From NCBI GenBank assembly GCA_026122225.1, contig JANEZZ010000982.1, forward strand, positions 181,501 through 245,500: a DNA stretch of 64,000 bases, in the 5' to 3' direction. The position numbers and the translations under genes were made by a program. The notes beneath the pieces are model-generated. The model worked only from the letters and a program-made list of their open reading frames with translations. It was not told the DNA's origin and did not search any database. Source of the stretch: Heloderma charlesbogerti (taxonomy: Eukaryota > Chordata > Lepidosauria > Squamata > Helodermatidae). Shown here in pieces: positions 1 through 9,340 of this stretch (its first letter is position 1; each line of letters starts with the position of its first letter).

Positions 1-539
1 ATTACATTTATTTATTGCATGTCTTTTGCTGAAGGTGGAACCTAAGCAAATGCCCAACCTTGCCAGCTCCTGGAGCCACCTGAACTCTCAACCTTGGGCA
101 ACCACGACTGTAAAGTCTCTAAACTTGCCCCCAGCTCAGAGCCCATATGTTGGAGTTGGAAGTCTCTGATTAGACCAACTTGATGGATGGTGCTGTGTCC
201 TTAAGAACTTCCTCAGAAATCCATTCCTGGTGGTGGTGGTTTTTCTGGGCTGGGGGCTGCTACCTTTTAATAGACAAAGGCTTGTGTCAGCGTAGCCAGC
301 AAAAATCAGCAGGTAATGTTTTCCCTCTCAAAATCCACCAGCTGGAGCTTTTTCTCATCACTTTATTTCCGCTTCGAGGAAAAAATGCCACGTGTTGATT
401 TCTGCCTGTTATGCAGTTGTTAATGTCACAGAGCATCCATTGATCCAACAGGTGGAAAACATACTGTGAGAACAGACAGTGCAAAAAGGATTAAAGTGCA
501 ATATAAATTGTTGTTGTTGTTGTTAGTAGTAGCATTCAT
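1..539. other. Single-copy stretch, no gene seen
   Basis: I see no coding frame with family resemblance and no recognised repeat except a short (TTG)n run at about 508-524. The small frames here lack codon structure and are read as chance. Interspersed insertion begins at about 540. Confidence 0.5.
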
Positions 540-1309
540 TTGGGATGTATAAGAAATTTATTTTTGTTTTTGATCAGGGTTTACCCAGTTCACACTTTCT
601 GGATCAAGCATGGACTCTAACATAATCTGCAACCGAAGTCTGCACATTGCTTGTCTTGCAATGTGATTCACAGACAAAAATAAAAAATAAATGAGTACAT
701 TTGAAAAATGTGCACAAGGCATTTTAATCAATGGGAGAAGAATGTGTATGTTTCAAAGACGTGCACAATGGATATGTACATTTGGAAAAATTATGCACAA
801 AAATTAGGAATGTACGGATTCCCCACCGTCTGTTCCAGTGGGGAATCTGGGGGGGGAGGTGATCTGTTCCTCCACCCCACCCCCGGAATCCTCCAGAGCA
901 GCTTCGCTCTGTAAGAATTCCGCGGAGCCGCCCTGCTTGAGGGCCGCTTTCCTGGAGCTGTTCTCCTCTGTTGGAGATTCACAGCTCTATTTTGCGTATT
1001 AGTCTATGGGCACATCCTGCCGATCACCATTAAAAAAAAAAAAGTGATGGCTCCGGTTAAGGAAGCCGCCAAACGCTATTCCTCAGACAATCCTCCGGAT
1101 GCGGAGGTGAGTGCAGCCATTCTGCTGCAGATTCCGTGGTGGATTTCTCTAACATCACTAACAAAAATACGCCTGGATTTTCCTGTGAAAAAGCAAAAAA
1201 AAAAAAAAAAAGAGTTCCCAATTTGATACAGACTCAAGTCAGAATGAGCTTTGAGGTGGAATTTGGAGAAGTTCAGCAAGCTCGAGTTTTGCTGATTTGC
1301 ACATCCCTA
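540..1309. mobile_element. Old hAT-like MITE (AT-rich TGCACA family), interrupted
   Basis: The ends read TTGGGATG and CATCCCTA. The left arm (GATCAGGGTTTACCCAG) matches, in reverse complement, the right arm of the element at 55092-55503, so this is a second copy of that family. Flanking octamers gcattcat and gtattagt agree at only 5 of 8 positions, consistent with age. The core has repeated TGCACAA/TGTGTATG-type motifs. It is interrupted by the younger element at 805-1160. Confidence 0.6.
805..1160. mobile_element. hAT-like MITE with perfect 8-bp target duplication, nested in 540-1309
   Basis: It begins TAGGAATG and ends CATCACTA, and is flanked on both sides by acaaaaat (797-804 and 1161-1168), the 8-bp duplication typical of hAT transposition. 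The core shares the segment around TCTATGGGCACATCCTGCCGATC with the element at 22898-23474. The right arm carries an outward GAG/GTGAGT donor-like motif at 1104-1112. No transposase is encoded in its 356 bp. The A-rich run near 1033 lies in the core. Confidence 0.85.
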
Positions 1310-2584
1310 GTATTAGTAATAGTATTATTCCAAGGATCTGTTCCTGAAACGTGTAAACAAATCCACTGTCAAAGTGATGTGAGGTGTGCTTTTATCATTT
1401 CAGCAGGCCACAAATTCATTACATACCTCTTAAGTATTTTCTATTATCAAACTGTGTTGTTGCCATCTCGTATGACTCATTGTGGATGAAGCTTTCTTTC
1501 TCTCTCTCTCTCTCTCTCTCTGTGATATTTCCGAGTGACATTTAACAGTGTGGGAGCTTACATTTGGATCCTTCTCTCTTGGCTCAGTGCTCATCCTTCC
1601 ACTCACATTTTTCCAGGAGTAATTTCATATTTTCTTCTGCATGGCTCTGGTTGCCAATATGGAGGAGAGCCATTGTTGGAAGTGGGGAAGTAGCCGACCT
1701 GGCATCGAATGAAGTATTGGCAGAGGGAAGGGAAACCCTTCTGTGTCAAGAGGGCCTGGGCATGGCAAGGTTTTGCAGCCTCTTCCACTTTCCAGCTCCT
1801 GCCAACATTTTCTGTTTGCCCTTATGCCAAGGCTTATTGGGGGAGGGGGGCTGTGTGGCGTGTGTCATCTTCATGGCTGTTTAATTAATAACCCAGCTGA
1901 CAGTTTTCATAATAATTACCTTACCTAAAGTGAAGGGGGGAAAAACAGAACAAAATCCCTGTGTGTGTGTATTTAAATGAGATATGTTAACAGCACTCGG
2001 CCCTTCCCCCAGCCACCCCAGTCATAATCATATGCTCATTTTCAATAGCAATCAGAACTACAAGTGCCTTTTTTTTCGGCCAGGAGGGGGTTGTATTTTT
2101 TTTGCTTGCAGAACTGACACAGCAGTTTTCTTCCAAATGAGTGTAGCCTCGGCCTTTTTGCAATAAAACTCTGGTCTACGGAGGATGGCTGGAAAGAAAT
2201 GGGACACGGGAAACGAAGCAATAAAGTCACGTTCACCGTTCAGGTTCCCTTTGGGCAGACTTCATACGTGTAAGAATGCCAATTCCATAAGGGTTTTTTT
2301 TAATGGTAAAGGCTGTACATCCAATGGAACAGGAATGTTCTGAAAAACTAAGAAGGACACATTTCCTCAGGGCTGGATTAATAACAAAATCCAGGCTCAA
2401 AAACTCCTGCTCAGTGGAAGTTCCATCTAAATCCTTCCCTATAGAGTTTATTTCCTTAGACTAATAGAACCTTTAAACTGCCTATATATATTTATATTCT
2501 TATGCTATAGCACTTAATGTGGGGAGGGGCATTTTTAGTGAGCAGTATATGTTTGGTCTCTCAGAGAGCAAATTTAATGTTACT
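1310..2584. other. Single-copy stretch with (TC)n run; no gene seen
   Basis: I recognise no repeat or exon. A (TC)n microsatellite lies at about 1495-1521. The part at 1840-1990, with TTAATTAATAACCCAGCTGACAG and ATAATTACCTTACC, has the AT-rich, homeobox-site-like character of some conserved non-coding elements, which cannot be tested without alignment. Confidence 0.4.
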
Positions 2585-3345
2585 GATAAAATATTGAACT
2601 TAGACTGAGAGGAGCTGGGTTCAAATCCCTGCTCAACCATGAAGCTCACTGGGTGATTTGTCTCTCAGTCTAACTAACCTTACAAGCTTGTTTTGAAGCT
2701 AAAACAAGGAAAACCTCATATATGCTACTAGAGGTGTGTGAACTCACCCCCATCTGGGTTCTCTGGGTGCCCGCCCAGCCCCTGCCCGCCAGTCCCCAGA
2801 CCGTGCTTGAGCTCCTCCCATGCTTGGGGAGCAGCCCACACTCACCCCAGTGGCTCCATCAAGCTCCATGGTCACCATTTTTTGAGAATCACAAAAAATG
2901 CATGTTTTCATATGCATGAAAATGTGCATTTTTGCGAATGTGCATCTTCACATGTGTGAAAGTGTACATTTTTTGCAAATGCACATATTTGTGTACATGC
3001 AAAATGCTTTTTTTTTGCAAAATGTGCATTTTCGCACATATGTGAATATGCACATTTGCAAAAATGTGCATTGTGTGCATGTGCAAATATGCACATTTTT
3101 GCGATCACCATTTTATTTCTTAAAAAATGGCAACTGCAAAGCTCAATGAGGCCACCAGGGTGAATCCAGGCCATTCGCTGAGTGCGGGCAGCAGGTGAGC
3201 ATGGGCAAGGGATCGGCGAGTGGGGCTCAGGGGTGTGGGCAGAGGAGGTTCCACTGGATTCTCGGACTGAATTGGGCACCCGCGCCATCCCTATATGTTA
3301 CCCTGAACTCTTAGAGGAAAGGTTGGGATAAAAATGCAATGGTGG
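2585..3345 (+). mobile_element. Sauria-type tRNA SINE, split by a hAT element
   Basis: The body at 2585-2728 (GGGTTCAAATCCCTGCTCAACCATGAAGC, CTCACTGGGTGA) and the tail at 3302-3345 (GGAAAGGTTGGGATAAAAATGCAAT) are the two halves of one SINE of the type that is complete at 44762-45020. The element at 2729-3293 was inserted into its 3' part. The B-box-like GGTTCAAATCC is preserved. The copy is diverged and 5' truncated. Confidence 0.7.
2729..3293. mobile_element. hAT-like MITE, GTGCAT-array family
   Basis: The ends are TAGAGGTG and CATCCCTA, with flanks tatgctac and tatgttac (7 of 8). The core at about 2890-3110 is an array of TGCAAA, ATGTGCAT and GCACAT units between inverted GGTCACCATTTT and AAAATGG arms. 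Donor-like GGTGAGT motifs point outward: minus strand at about 2840-2848 (ACTCACCCC) and plus strand CAG/GTGAGC at about 3190. Related copies lie at 19138-19729 and 24071-24611. No protein is encoded. Confidence 0.8.
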
Positions 3346-3451
3346 TGATTTTCTAACATGCCGTGACATTTTTATCAACTGTGCACTGCTAGAAATCCTA
3401 GATGCTAGATTGTACATAAAAGTATAAGAACATAAGAAGAGTTGTGCTAGA

Positions 3452-4420
3452 TAAGGATGGCCGGATGCCCCCCCCCATCTGGGTCCTCTGGGCACCTGCC
3501 AATCTGCTACCCCTGCCCTTGCCAAGTCTCCCTCGCCTACCCTGAGCCATCCTTCAGTACACGTCATCTATTCACTTTTATTTAAAACATTTCTTGGCTG
3601 TCTTTCAGGGCAGAAGCCCTCCCAAGGCAGCTTACTGCAATCAAATAAATTAAAACAGTTTCAATATTAAAAGTGATAAAAATATAAAAACAATAGAAAC
3701 AACAATAAAAGCCAACAATAAAACCAGCAACAATAAAACCAGCAACAATTTTAACAGCAGTAATGGCAACAACAGCGGTCATATCAAGAGAAGGCCAAGG
3801 TAAAAGAATATGTCCTCAAGGCTTTCTTAAAAGTCTGCAGTGACGGAGCATGGCAGACCTCCGATGGCAGCTTGTTCCAAAGGTGTGGGGCCACTGCAGA
3901 GAAGGCCCTCTCATGTGTGAACACCCACCTGACTGCTCTCATGGGTGGGCAAATGAGAAAGGCCTCCATTTCTGGTCTTAAAGTGCAGGCAGGCTACTTT
4001 GGGTGAAGGCGGTCCTTCAAGTAATTTGGTCCCAAACCGTTTAAGGCTTCAAAGGTCAAAATGAGCACTTTGGATTGGACTCGGAAACACCCCAGTAACC
4101 AGTGCAGCTGGCGCAGTATAGGCATTATGTGATCAAATTGCCTCGCCCCCACCAATACATAAATGGCCCATTTATGCCTGTAATATTGCATAGATAGGGA
4201 CTTTAGGGCTGCTACGTGCGCGATTTACGGAAGTTCCCGAGGTGTCACTTCTTTGCAAAATGGCAATGTGGGAATGACAGGAGCTCGAGAGGGGCTCAGG
4301 GTAAGTGAGGGCGGCTTGGCAAGCACGGGGGGGGGGTGAGCAGGGGCAGCAGCTCAGAGGCGTGATCAGGGGAGAGTCTGTCGGACTCCCAGACTGAGTC
4401 GGGCACCTGCGCCATTCCTA
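3452..4420. mobile_element. hAT-like MITE carrying an L2 insertion
   Basis: It starts TAAGGATGG and ends CCATTCCTA, with flanks gtgctaga and gtgctggt (6 of 8). The left arm (CCCCATCTGGGTCCTCTGGG) matches the left arm of the 2729-3293 family. An L2 3' fragment occupies about 3568-4215. The right arm holds an outward AGG/GTAAGT at 4298-4306. Confidence 0.65.
3568..4215 (-). mobile_element. L2 LINE 3' fragment (ORF2 C-terminus plus 3' UTR)
   Basis: The minus-strand frame at 3784-3969 encodes the L2 RT C-terminal signature AFSAVAPHLWNKLP followed by a Leu/Phe-rich tail. Downstream on the minus strand is an A-rich 3' UTR ending near 3570. The fragment is 5' truncated at about 4200, as is usual for LINEs. 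It is not an active gene. Confidence 0.7.
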
Positions 4421-4718
4421 GTGCTGGTCAGGCCAAAGTCCTATCTAGTCCCACTTTCTGTTCCCACAGTGGCCCACGATGTGCCCCGAGGGGAAGTTCA
4501 CAAGGAGAGCATGAGTGCAATAGCTCCCTACTGCTCTTGTTCCCCAGCAACTGTTATTCAGAGGCATACTGCTTGTGTCACTGGAGGTAATATGTAGCCA
4601 TCATGACTAGGCATCATCGCTGATAGCCTTATCCTTCTTGAATGTGTCTAACCTCCTTTAAACCCATCCACGTTGTAGGCCATCCTTACATCTTCTCATA
4701 GTAAATTCAAGATGCCAG

Positions 4719-5705
4719 TAGGGTTGGCGGAGAATTTCTCCCCGAAACTCGGGGGGCCGAGCACCAACGTGTTCGGCCCCCCGAACAAGTTTCGGGGAGA
4801 AATCCTCCGCACCCCTCCGCCCCCCGCACCCCCCCCCGGGACGGGACTTACCTTCACCGAATATCCCTCCCGGCGGCGGGTCCAGCCGGTGGTTCGGCGG
4901 GTGTTCGAGTGGGGCGGGAGCGGCTGCCGCCGCCGCCATTGCAATGAAAGAAAAAAAAATGCCCCCTGATTGGCTACGTGACGATTCACGTAGCCTATCA
5001 CGGCTAGATTTGCAAAGTCAGCCGTGATAGGCTACGTCAATCGCCACATAGCCTATCATGGGTGACTTTAAAAAAAAAAAAAAAGTGTGTACGGATAATG
5101 GCGGCCCCCATAGGGAGCCGCCATTCCCGTTCCTTATTTGGTTGCTGTAGTCTACGTAAAGATTTACGTAGACTAACGGGAGACTTAAAAAAAAAAAAAA
5201 AGGCGTACGCTAATGGCGGCCCCCATAGGGAGCCGCCATTCGCGTTCCTTATTTAGTCGCTGTAGTCTACGTAAAGATTTATGTAGACTACAGTGACTAA
5301 ATAACGAACGAGAATGGCGGCTCCCTATGGGGGCCGCCATTAGCGTACGCCCTTTTTTTTTTTTTTAAGTCTCCCGTGATAGGCTACGTGACGATTGACG
5401 TAGCCTATCACGGCTGACTTTGAAGATCTAGCCGTGATAGGCGACGTGAATCGTCACGTAGCCTATCAGGGGGCGTTTTTTTTTTTAACTTTCACGTTCG
5501 CGGCCAGGCAAGGCGGGAAGCCTCCTCCCCAGCCTGAATTTCGGCCGGAGCGAGGCGGGAAGCCTCCCCCCCGGCCTGAATTTCAGCCGGGCCGAGGTGG
5601 GAAGCCTCCCCCCCCGGCCTGAACTTCGCGGGGGGACCAGCGAAGCGCCTCCCCCCCACCGCGAACGTCCTTCGAGGACAGGTAAGTGACTTTCGTCCAC
5701 CCCTA
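4719..5705. mobile_element. Palindrome-array hAT MITE (subfamily B), perfect 8-bp target duplication
   Basis: Ends are TAGGGTTGG and CACCCCTA, flanked by gatgccag at 4711-4718 and 5706-5713. The left subterminal part forms a hairpin (TTTCTCCCCGAA with its complement, 4735-4800). The core alternates GATAGGCTACGT/TAGTCTACGT palindromes, near 4985, 5040, 5160, 5277, 5395 and 5450, with GGCGGCCCCCATAGGGAGCCGCC palindromes near 5112, 5226 and 5325. The whole is roughly mirror-symmetric about 5220. Outward splice donors: minus strand AAG/GTAAGT at 4846-4854 and plus strand CAG/GTAAGT at 5679-5687. It is CpG-rich. GGCCTGAATTTCGGCC repeats lie near the right end. No transposase is encoded. Confidence 0.9.
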
Positions 5706-5788
5706 GATGCCAGGGACAAACAAAGAACGGACTGCCTTTGGAGGTGATGGATTCATATTTGTTATAGGTTGTGTTGTGTTGGGTTGTT

Positions 5789-6475
5789 TTTGTTGTTGTT
5801 CAGTCATTCAGTTGTGTCCGACTCTTCGTGACCCCATGGACCATAGCACGCCAGGCCTTCCTGTCCTGCGCACTCTCCCGGAGCATGCTCAAGTTCATAT
5901 TCATTGCATCGGTGATGCTATCTAGCCATCTCATCCTCTGCCGTCCCCTTCTCCTTTTGCCTTCAGTCTTTCCCAGCATCAGGGTCTTTTCCAGGGAGTT
6001 TTCTCTTCGCATTCGGTGGCCAAAATATTTGAGCTTCAGCTTCAGTATCTGTCCTTCCAATGAGCACTCAGGGTTGATTTCCTTTAGGATTGACTGATTT
6101 GACCTCCTTGCAGTCCAGGGGACTCGTAAGAGTCTTCTCCAGCACCACAGTTCGAAAGCATCAATTCTTCGGCGCTCACCCTTCCTTATAGTCCAGCTCT
6201 CACAGCCATACATTACTACTGGGAAAACCATAGCTTTGATTAGACGGACCTTTGTTGGCAAGGTGATGTCTCTGCTTCTTACTATGCTGTCTAGGTTTGC
6301 CATAGCTTTCCTCCCAAGGAGCAAGCGTCTTTTAATTTCATGGCTACAGTCACCGTCTGCGGTGATCTTGGAGCCCAAGAAAGTAAAATCTGTCACTGCT
6401 TCCATTTCTTCCCCTTCTATATGCCAGGAAGTGAAAGGGCCAGATGCCATGATCTTATGGTCACATATCAGGAAT
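5789..6475 (-). mobile_element. BovB (RTE clade) LINE 3' fragment
   Basis: The minus strand carries an uninterrupted 216-codon frame (6450 to 5800) that matches, from memory, the C-terminal part of the BovB reverse transcriptase ORF. Recognisable pieces are FLGSKITADGDCSHEIKRR, MVFPVVMYGCESW, RRLLRVPWTARRSN and the ending KSRTQLND. The polymerase core (YADD) lies upstream and is missing, so this is a 5'-truncated dead copy, though with no stop or frameshift in what remains. The 3' end is followed by the TGTTGTTGTT-type tail on the plus strand near 5790. BovB is shared by squamates and ruminants through horizontal transfer, which supports a squamate source. Confidence 0.9.
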
Positions 6476-6499
6476 GGTCTAGAAGTGGATTTCCTGGAC

Positions 6500-6553
6500 T
6501 GGCAGTGTGTTGGACTAGATGATCTTTGAGATCCCTTCCAACTCTATGCTTCT
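6500..6553 (+). mobile_element. CR1-type 3' tail (short)
   Basis: GTTGGACTAGATGATCTTTGAGATCCC and TTCCAACTCTATG match the canonical CR1 3' terminus, with GGACTNGATGG and CCTTCCAACCC followed by an octamer-like tail. Only the last 50 or so bases are present, directly after the BovB fragment. Confidence 0.55.
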
Positions 6554-6559
6554 GAGGGA

Positions 6560-7425
6560 TGGTGACTGCCATTATTTTTGATGATGCTTTTTGAGTTCCC
6601 CAGAGGCACCTGGGTGTGGTCTAGGGATGTACGAAACCCCTACCTGGCTCCGCGCAGGGGCATCCGCGGTGGGGGGGAGGTGCTCCATCCCTCCCCCCAG
6701 AATCCTCAAAGGGGAGGAGGCACTCCGTCCTTCCCCCCGGAATCCTGCCCAGCCGGCTCCGCTCCACGGCCAAGCTGCGGAGCCGCTGGCCAGCTCCGGC
6801 CGCCTGCAGCCAGACATCCGGCCGCTGGGCAGCCCTGCAGGGACGCAAATGGCGGCTGTTGTAGCCGCCGCCATTTGCGTCCCTGTAGTGAGCCGTGATA
6901 GACTACGTAAATATTTATGTAGCCTATCACGGCAGGGGGAAAAACCCCAGCGTACGCAAATGGTGGTAGCCACTGCCATTTGCGTACACTGGGTTTTTTT
7001 CCCCCATGCCGTGATAGGCTACATTAAGTACTTACGTAGCCCATCATGGCCTCCGCAGGGACGCAAATGGTGTCCCTGCGTTAGCCGTGATAGGCTATGT
7101 AAGTATTTACGTAGCCTATCACAGCTATTGAGACAAGGAAGCGAATGGCAGCTGCAGGACGGTCACCATTTGCAAAGCAGCGCAGACGGGAGCAGGTAAG
7201 TGCTCCGTTTTGCGTGCCCCTCATGGGGTGGTGGTGGTGGGGACTTCGTCCTGCGCGCCTTTTGTTGGTTGGAGGGTGGGCTTCATTCCACGATGGATTT
7301 CAGGGGGCCGAATGCACTGGCATTCGGCCTCACCAAGATCCGTCGCGGAATTCTCTGACATCCCTAGTGTGGTCGCTGGAAACAAGACAGACCTTTAGTC
7401 TGATCCAGTCAATCTGTTCTTATGT
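6560..7425 (-). mobile_element. Older interspersed repeat, reverse copy, split by a hAT element
   Basis: Pieces at 6560-6613 (CCCAGAGGCACCTGGGTG) and 7375-7425 (CCTTTAGTCTGATCCAGTC, TTCTTATG) form the reverse complement of the repeat at 3421-5745. The element at 6622-7366 sits inside it. Confidence 0.55.
6622..7366. mobile_element. Palindrome-array hAT MITE (subfamily A), perfect target duplication
   Basis: Ends are TAGGGATG and CATCCCTA, flanked by gtgtggtc at 6614-6621 and 7367-7374. The core has palindromes GCAAATGGCGGC...GCCGCCATTTGC (6846-6880, 6955-6990) and GATAGRCTACGTAAATATTTA...TAGCCTATC (6897-6930, 7010-7048, 7088-7125). Outward donors: minus strand CAG/GTAGGG at 6638-6646 and plus strand CAG/GTAAGT at 7193-7201. 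The right arm contains the GGCCGAATGCAC...GTGCATTCGGCC-like hairpin. No coding capacity. Confidence 0.9.
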
Positions 7426-8041
7426 ACCTATAGAATGTAGCCAGACTTGAGAGACTTTCACTGCTTGCTGGGTTCCTGAGGCTCAAACGAAACATTCTTC
7501 TACTCATGCATAGTGAAGTGATGCATGATAGGTTTGTTTACTACAGTGTAAGCATGCGTGGTCCAATTTAGATCAGGACCATGGCATTCCAGGAAGGGGG
7601 GGTTAAACCTTCCCCACTATTTTTTGTCCCAAAATTCCAGTCCCACCTCCTGGGGGGGGGATAAAAAGAACTAAAGTCTCCATTAGGGTCATTGGAGGCT
7701 CCCCCCCCCACTTTTTTAACCCTCATCCTCACAAGGGGTGTTGGAATTCTGAGATGAAAATGGTGGGGGAGATTTAACACCCCAGTCTCAGAGCACTATG
7801 GTCTCAATCCAAATTGGGGCTGCACACGCTTACACTGGTGTAAACGGACCTCTAATGCATAGCTTCACTGTGTGTGATTAGAAGAACATTTAGCTTGACC
7901 CTCAGTGATCTTTGTAGCCTTTAGACAAGACATTGCTGGAAATCTGGAAGAAAAGGAAGAAATGGTGAGGGACAGTGAGAGAAATGGCAAAGAAGATAAT
8001 GGAAAGCTTTAAGAAGCAACTTCTATTCAGGGTGTTTTAGG
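7426..8041. other. Mostly unannotated DNA with a foldback-like segment
   Basis: A G/C-run-rich segment at about 7570-7800 has loosely inverted ends (CAGGACCATGGCATTCC and its approximate complement near 7790) and resembles part of the foldback at 16370-16655. The rest shows no recognised feature. Confidence 0.3.
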
Positions 8042-8232
8042 AAACACAAGAAGCTGCCTTATACTAAGTCAGATCATTGGTCCATCAAGCCCAGTTATCA
8101 ACACCGATTGGCAGCAACAGCTCTCCAGTGTTTCAAGCAGGTCTTTTTTTCCAGCCCTGCCTGGAGATGCTGAGACTTGGGAACTTCTGCATGCAAAGCA
8201 GATGCTCTGCCACTGAGCTATGGCCTTTCAGG
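8042..8232 (-). mobile_element. tRNA-Ala-derived SINE
   Basis: Read on the minus strand it starts GGCCATAGCTCAGTGGCAGAGC, a tRNA A-box region, followed by TTTGCATGCAGAAG as in tRNA-Ala around the anticodon. After that comes a unique body and a tail ending in the complement of AAGAAGCTGCCTTATACT. Another reverse copy is at 34259-34450 and a forward 3' piece at 33317-33418. The B-box region is degenerate. Confidence 0.7.
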
Positions 8233-8463
8233 CTATTCCGAGCTCAGCAGGAACAAGGACAAAGACTTATCACCTACCAACAGGTGGCATGGTAAGGCAC
8301 TAGGGGTTCCTTATCAGAGACCTTGGCAGAAGGACCCACTTCTTTGCACCTCCGTGCAGGGAGCTGCTGATCTGCTCTCTGCTTCACTTGAGCACCACCA
8401 CTAGGGAGAAGTGGACATTGCAGCTTCACTATTTGACTGGCAATGACAAGGACCACTAGGAGC

Positions 8464-8806
8464 TAGGGTGGCCATGTGTCCTCTTTTCAAAGAGCAGTCC
8501 TCTGTTTCAAGGGCTGCACACTCCAAGTCCAATTTAATGATAAATAACCATTAGAAGGAAGAGCTGAGCCTTGAAGTTGCCCATCAACAGTGCCTGGTCA
8601 GCCGACTGAGCAAGGCACACAGGTCACCTAGTCACAATCTTCCACATTATGGTGAGATGTCCTGAATATCTATTTAAATCATAATAAGACTATATTCATT
8701 TGCATCTATGCACACACATGATCATAAGCTGACTTTATGTAAATCACTGTCCTATTATGTCATTTCTTTTTGGCAATGCATTTCCTCTTTTTTGGTGGTC
8801 GCCCTT
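8464..8806. mobile_element. hAT-like element of the GTCCTCT family
   Basis: Starts TAGGGTGGCCATGTGTCC and ends near GGTGGTCGCCCTT, an imperfect inverted pair. Flanks ctaggagc and gcaggaac agree at 5 of 8. Related longer copies at 11729-12860, 20652-21843 and 49020-49360 share the GTCCTCT(A/G)TTT and ACACAGGTCACCT segments. No protein is encoded. Confidence 0.55.
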
Positions 8807-8833
8807 GCAGGAACTCCACTTGTTCCTATCAAG

Positions 8834-8971
8834 TAGGGGTGGGGAACATGTGGCCCTCCAGATGTTGGTGGACTGCAGCTCCCATCAGCCTTAGCTAGCA
8901 GAGCCAAATGGGAGGAATGATGGGCGTTGTAGACCAACAACATCTGGAGGACCACGTGTTCCCCATCCCTG
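8834..8971. mobile_element. Short palindromic hAT MITE (GGGGTGGGGAAC family)
   Basis: Inverted ends TAGGGGTGGGGAACATGTGG and CCACGTGTTCCCCATCCCTG pair along most of the 138 bp, including CCTCCAGATGTTGGTGGAC with AACATCTGGAGG. Flanks ctatcaag and ctatgaag (7 of 8) give the hAT-type duplication. The transcript would fold into one long hairpin. Confidence 0.85.
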
Positions 8972-9094
8972 CTATGAAGTTAGTGTCACACTAACTTACC
9001 TCCTTAGTTTTACCTCTTGTTCCTCACATACAAACTGCCCTGCTCTCAAACTATGGATAGATAAGTGTCTCTATTTTCAGTCCATGCCATTTTT

Positions 9095-9340
9095 GCATAT
9101 CTTCAGTCATATGTTTGTTCTATCCTGTTTCTGCATTTTTTAAAAAAAAAATACGCACAAAAATTAACATTAATGCATATTTAAATACATATTTCTGAAC
9201 ATGGTTTATGTCAATATACACATTTCAAAGCATATTTTGTATGGATTTTGAGCTAAGAACTGTGTTGCAAGTGTGACATCCAATAGATAGCTTCTTTCCC
9301 ATCAGCACATTAGTCCGGGAGGTACAGATCAGCTCAGTTT
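9095..9340. mobile_element. Degenerate AT-rich repeat like 39455-39844
   Basis: TCCTGTTTCTGCATTTTTT, followed by ATGCATATTT-type motifs and an ending with CAGATCAGCTCAGTTTGCACTGG, parallels the element at 39455-39844. I see no clean ends or target duplication here. Confidence 0.4.

Larger units (their letters stand above)
3421..5745 (+). mobile_element. Older interspersed repeat (GAACATAAGAAGAG type), split twice by hAT elements
   Basis: Pieces at 3421-3451, 4429-4718 and 5714-5745 read as one repeat after removal of the elements at 3452-4420 and 4719-5705. It has the GAACATAAGAAGAG head, TCAGGCCAAAG and a CAGAGGCATACTG segment. Other copies lie at 6560-7425 (reverse) and 40725-40995 (forward). 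It is widespread in reptile genomes as I remember them, but I cannot name its family securely. Confidence 0.6.

Noticed and set aside
2889..3149. His/Cys/Phe-rich frames as zinc-finger-like protein
   Set aside because: Products of translating the TGCACAT-type array; present on both strands and in every related MITE.
4930..5470. CRISPR-like array of spaced repeats
   Set aside because: The spaced units are palindromes of alternating kinds inside a transposon with terminal repeats and target duplications, in vertebrate DNA; the intervals between units are not unique spacers.
5434..5719. Proline/glycine-rich repeats as a collagen-like or structural protein
   Set aside because: They arise from GGCCTGAATTTCGGCC-type DNA repeats within a MITE arm; all frames on both strands are open there.
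8150..8232. Functional tRNA-Ala gene (minus strand)
   Set aside because: Only the 5' half resembles tRNA-Ala; the T-arm and acceptor 3' strand do not pair and a SINE body follows.
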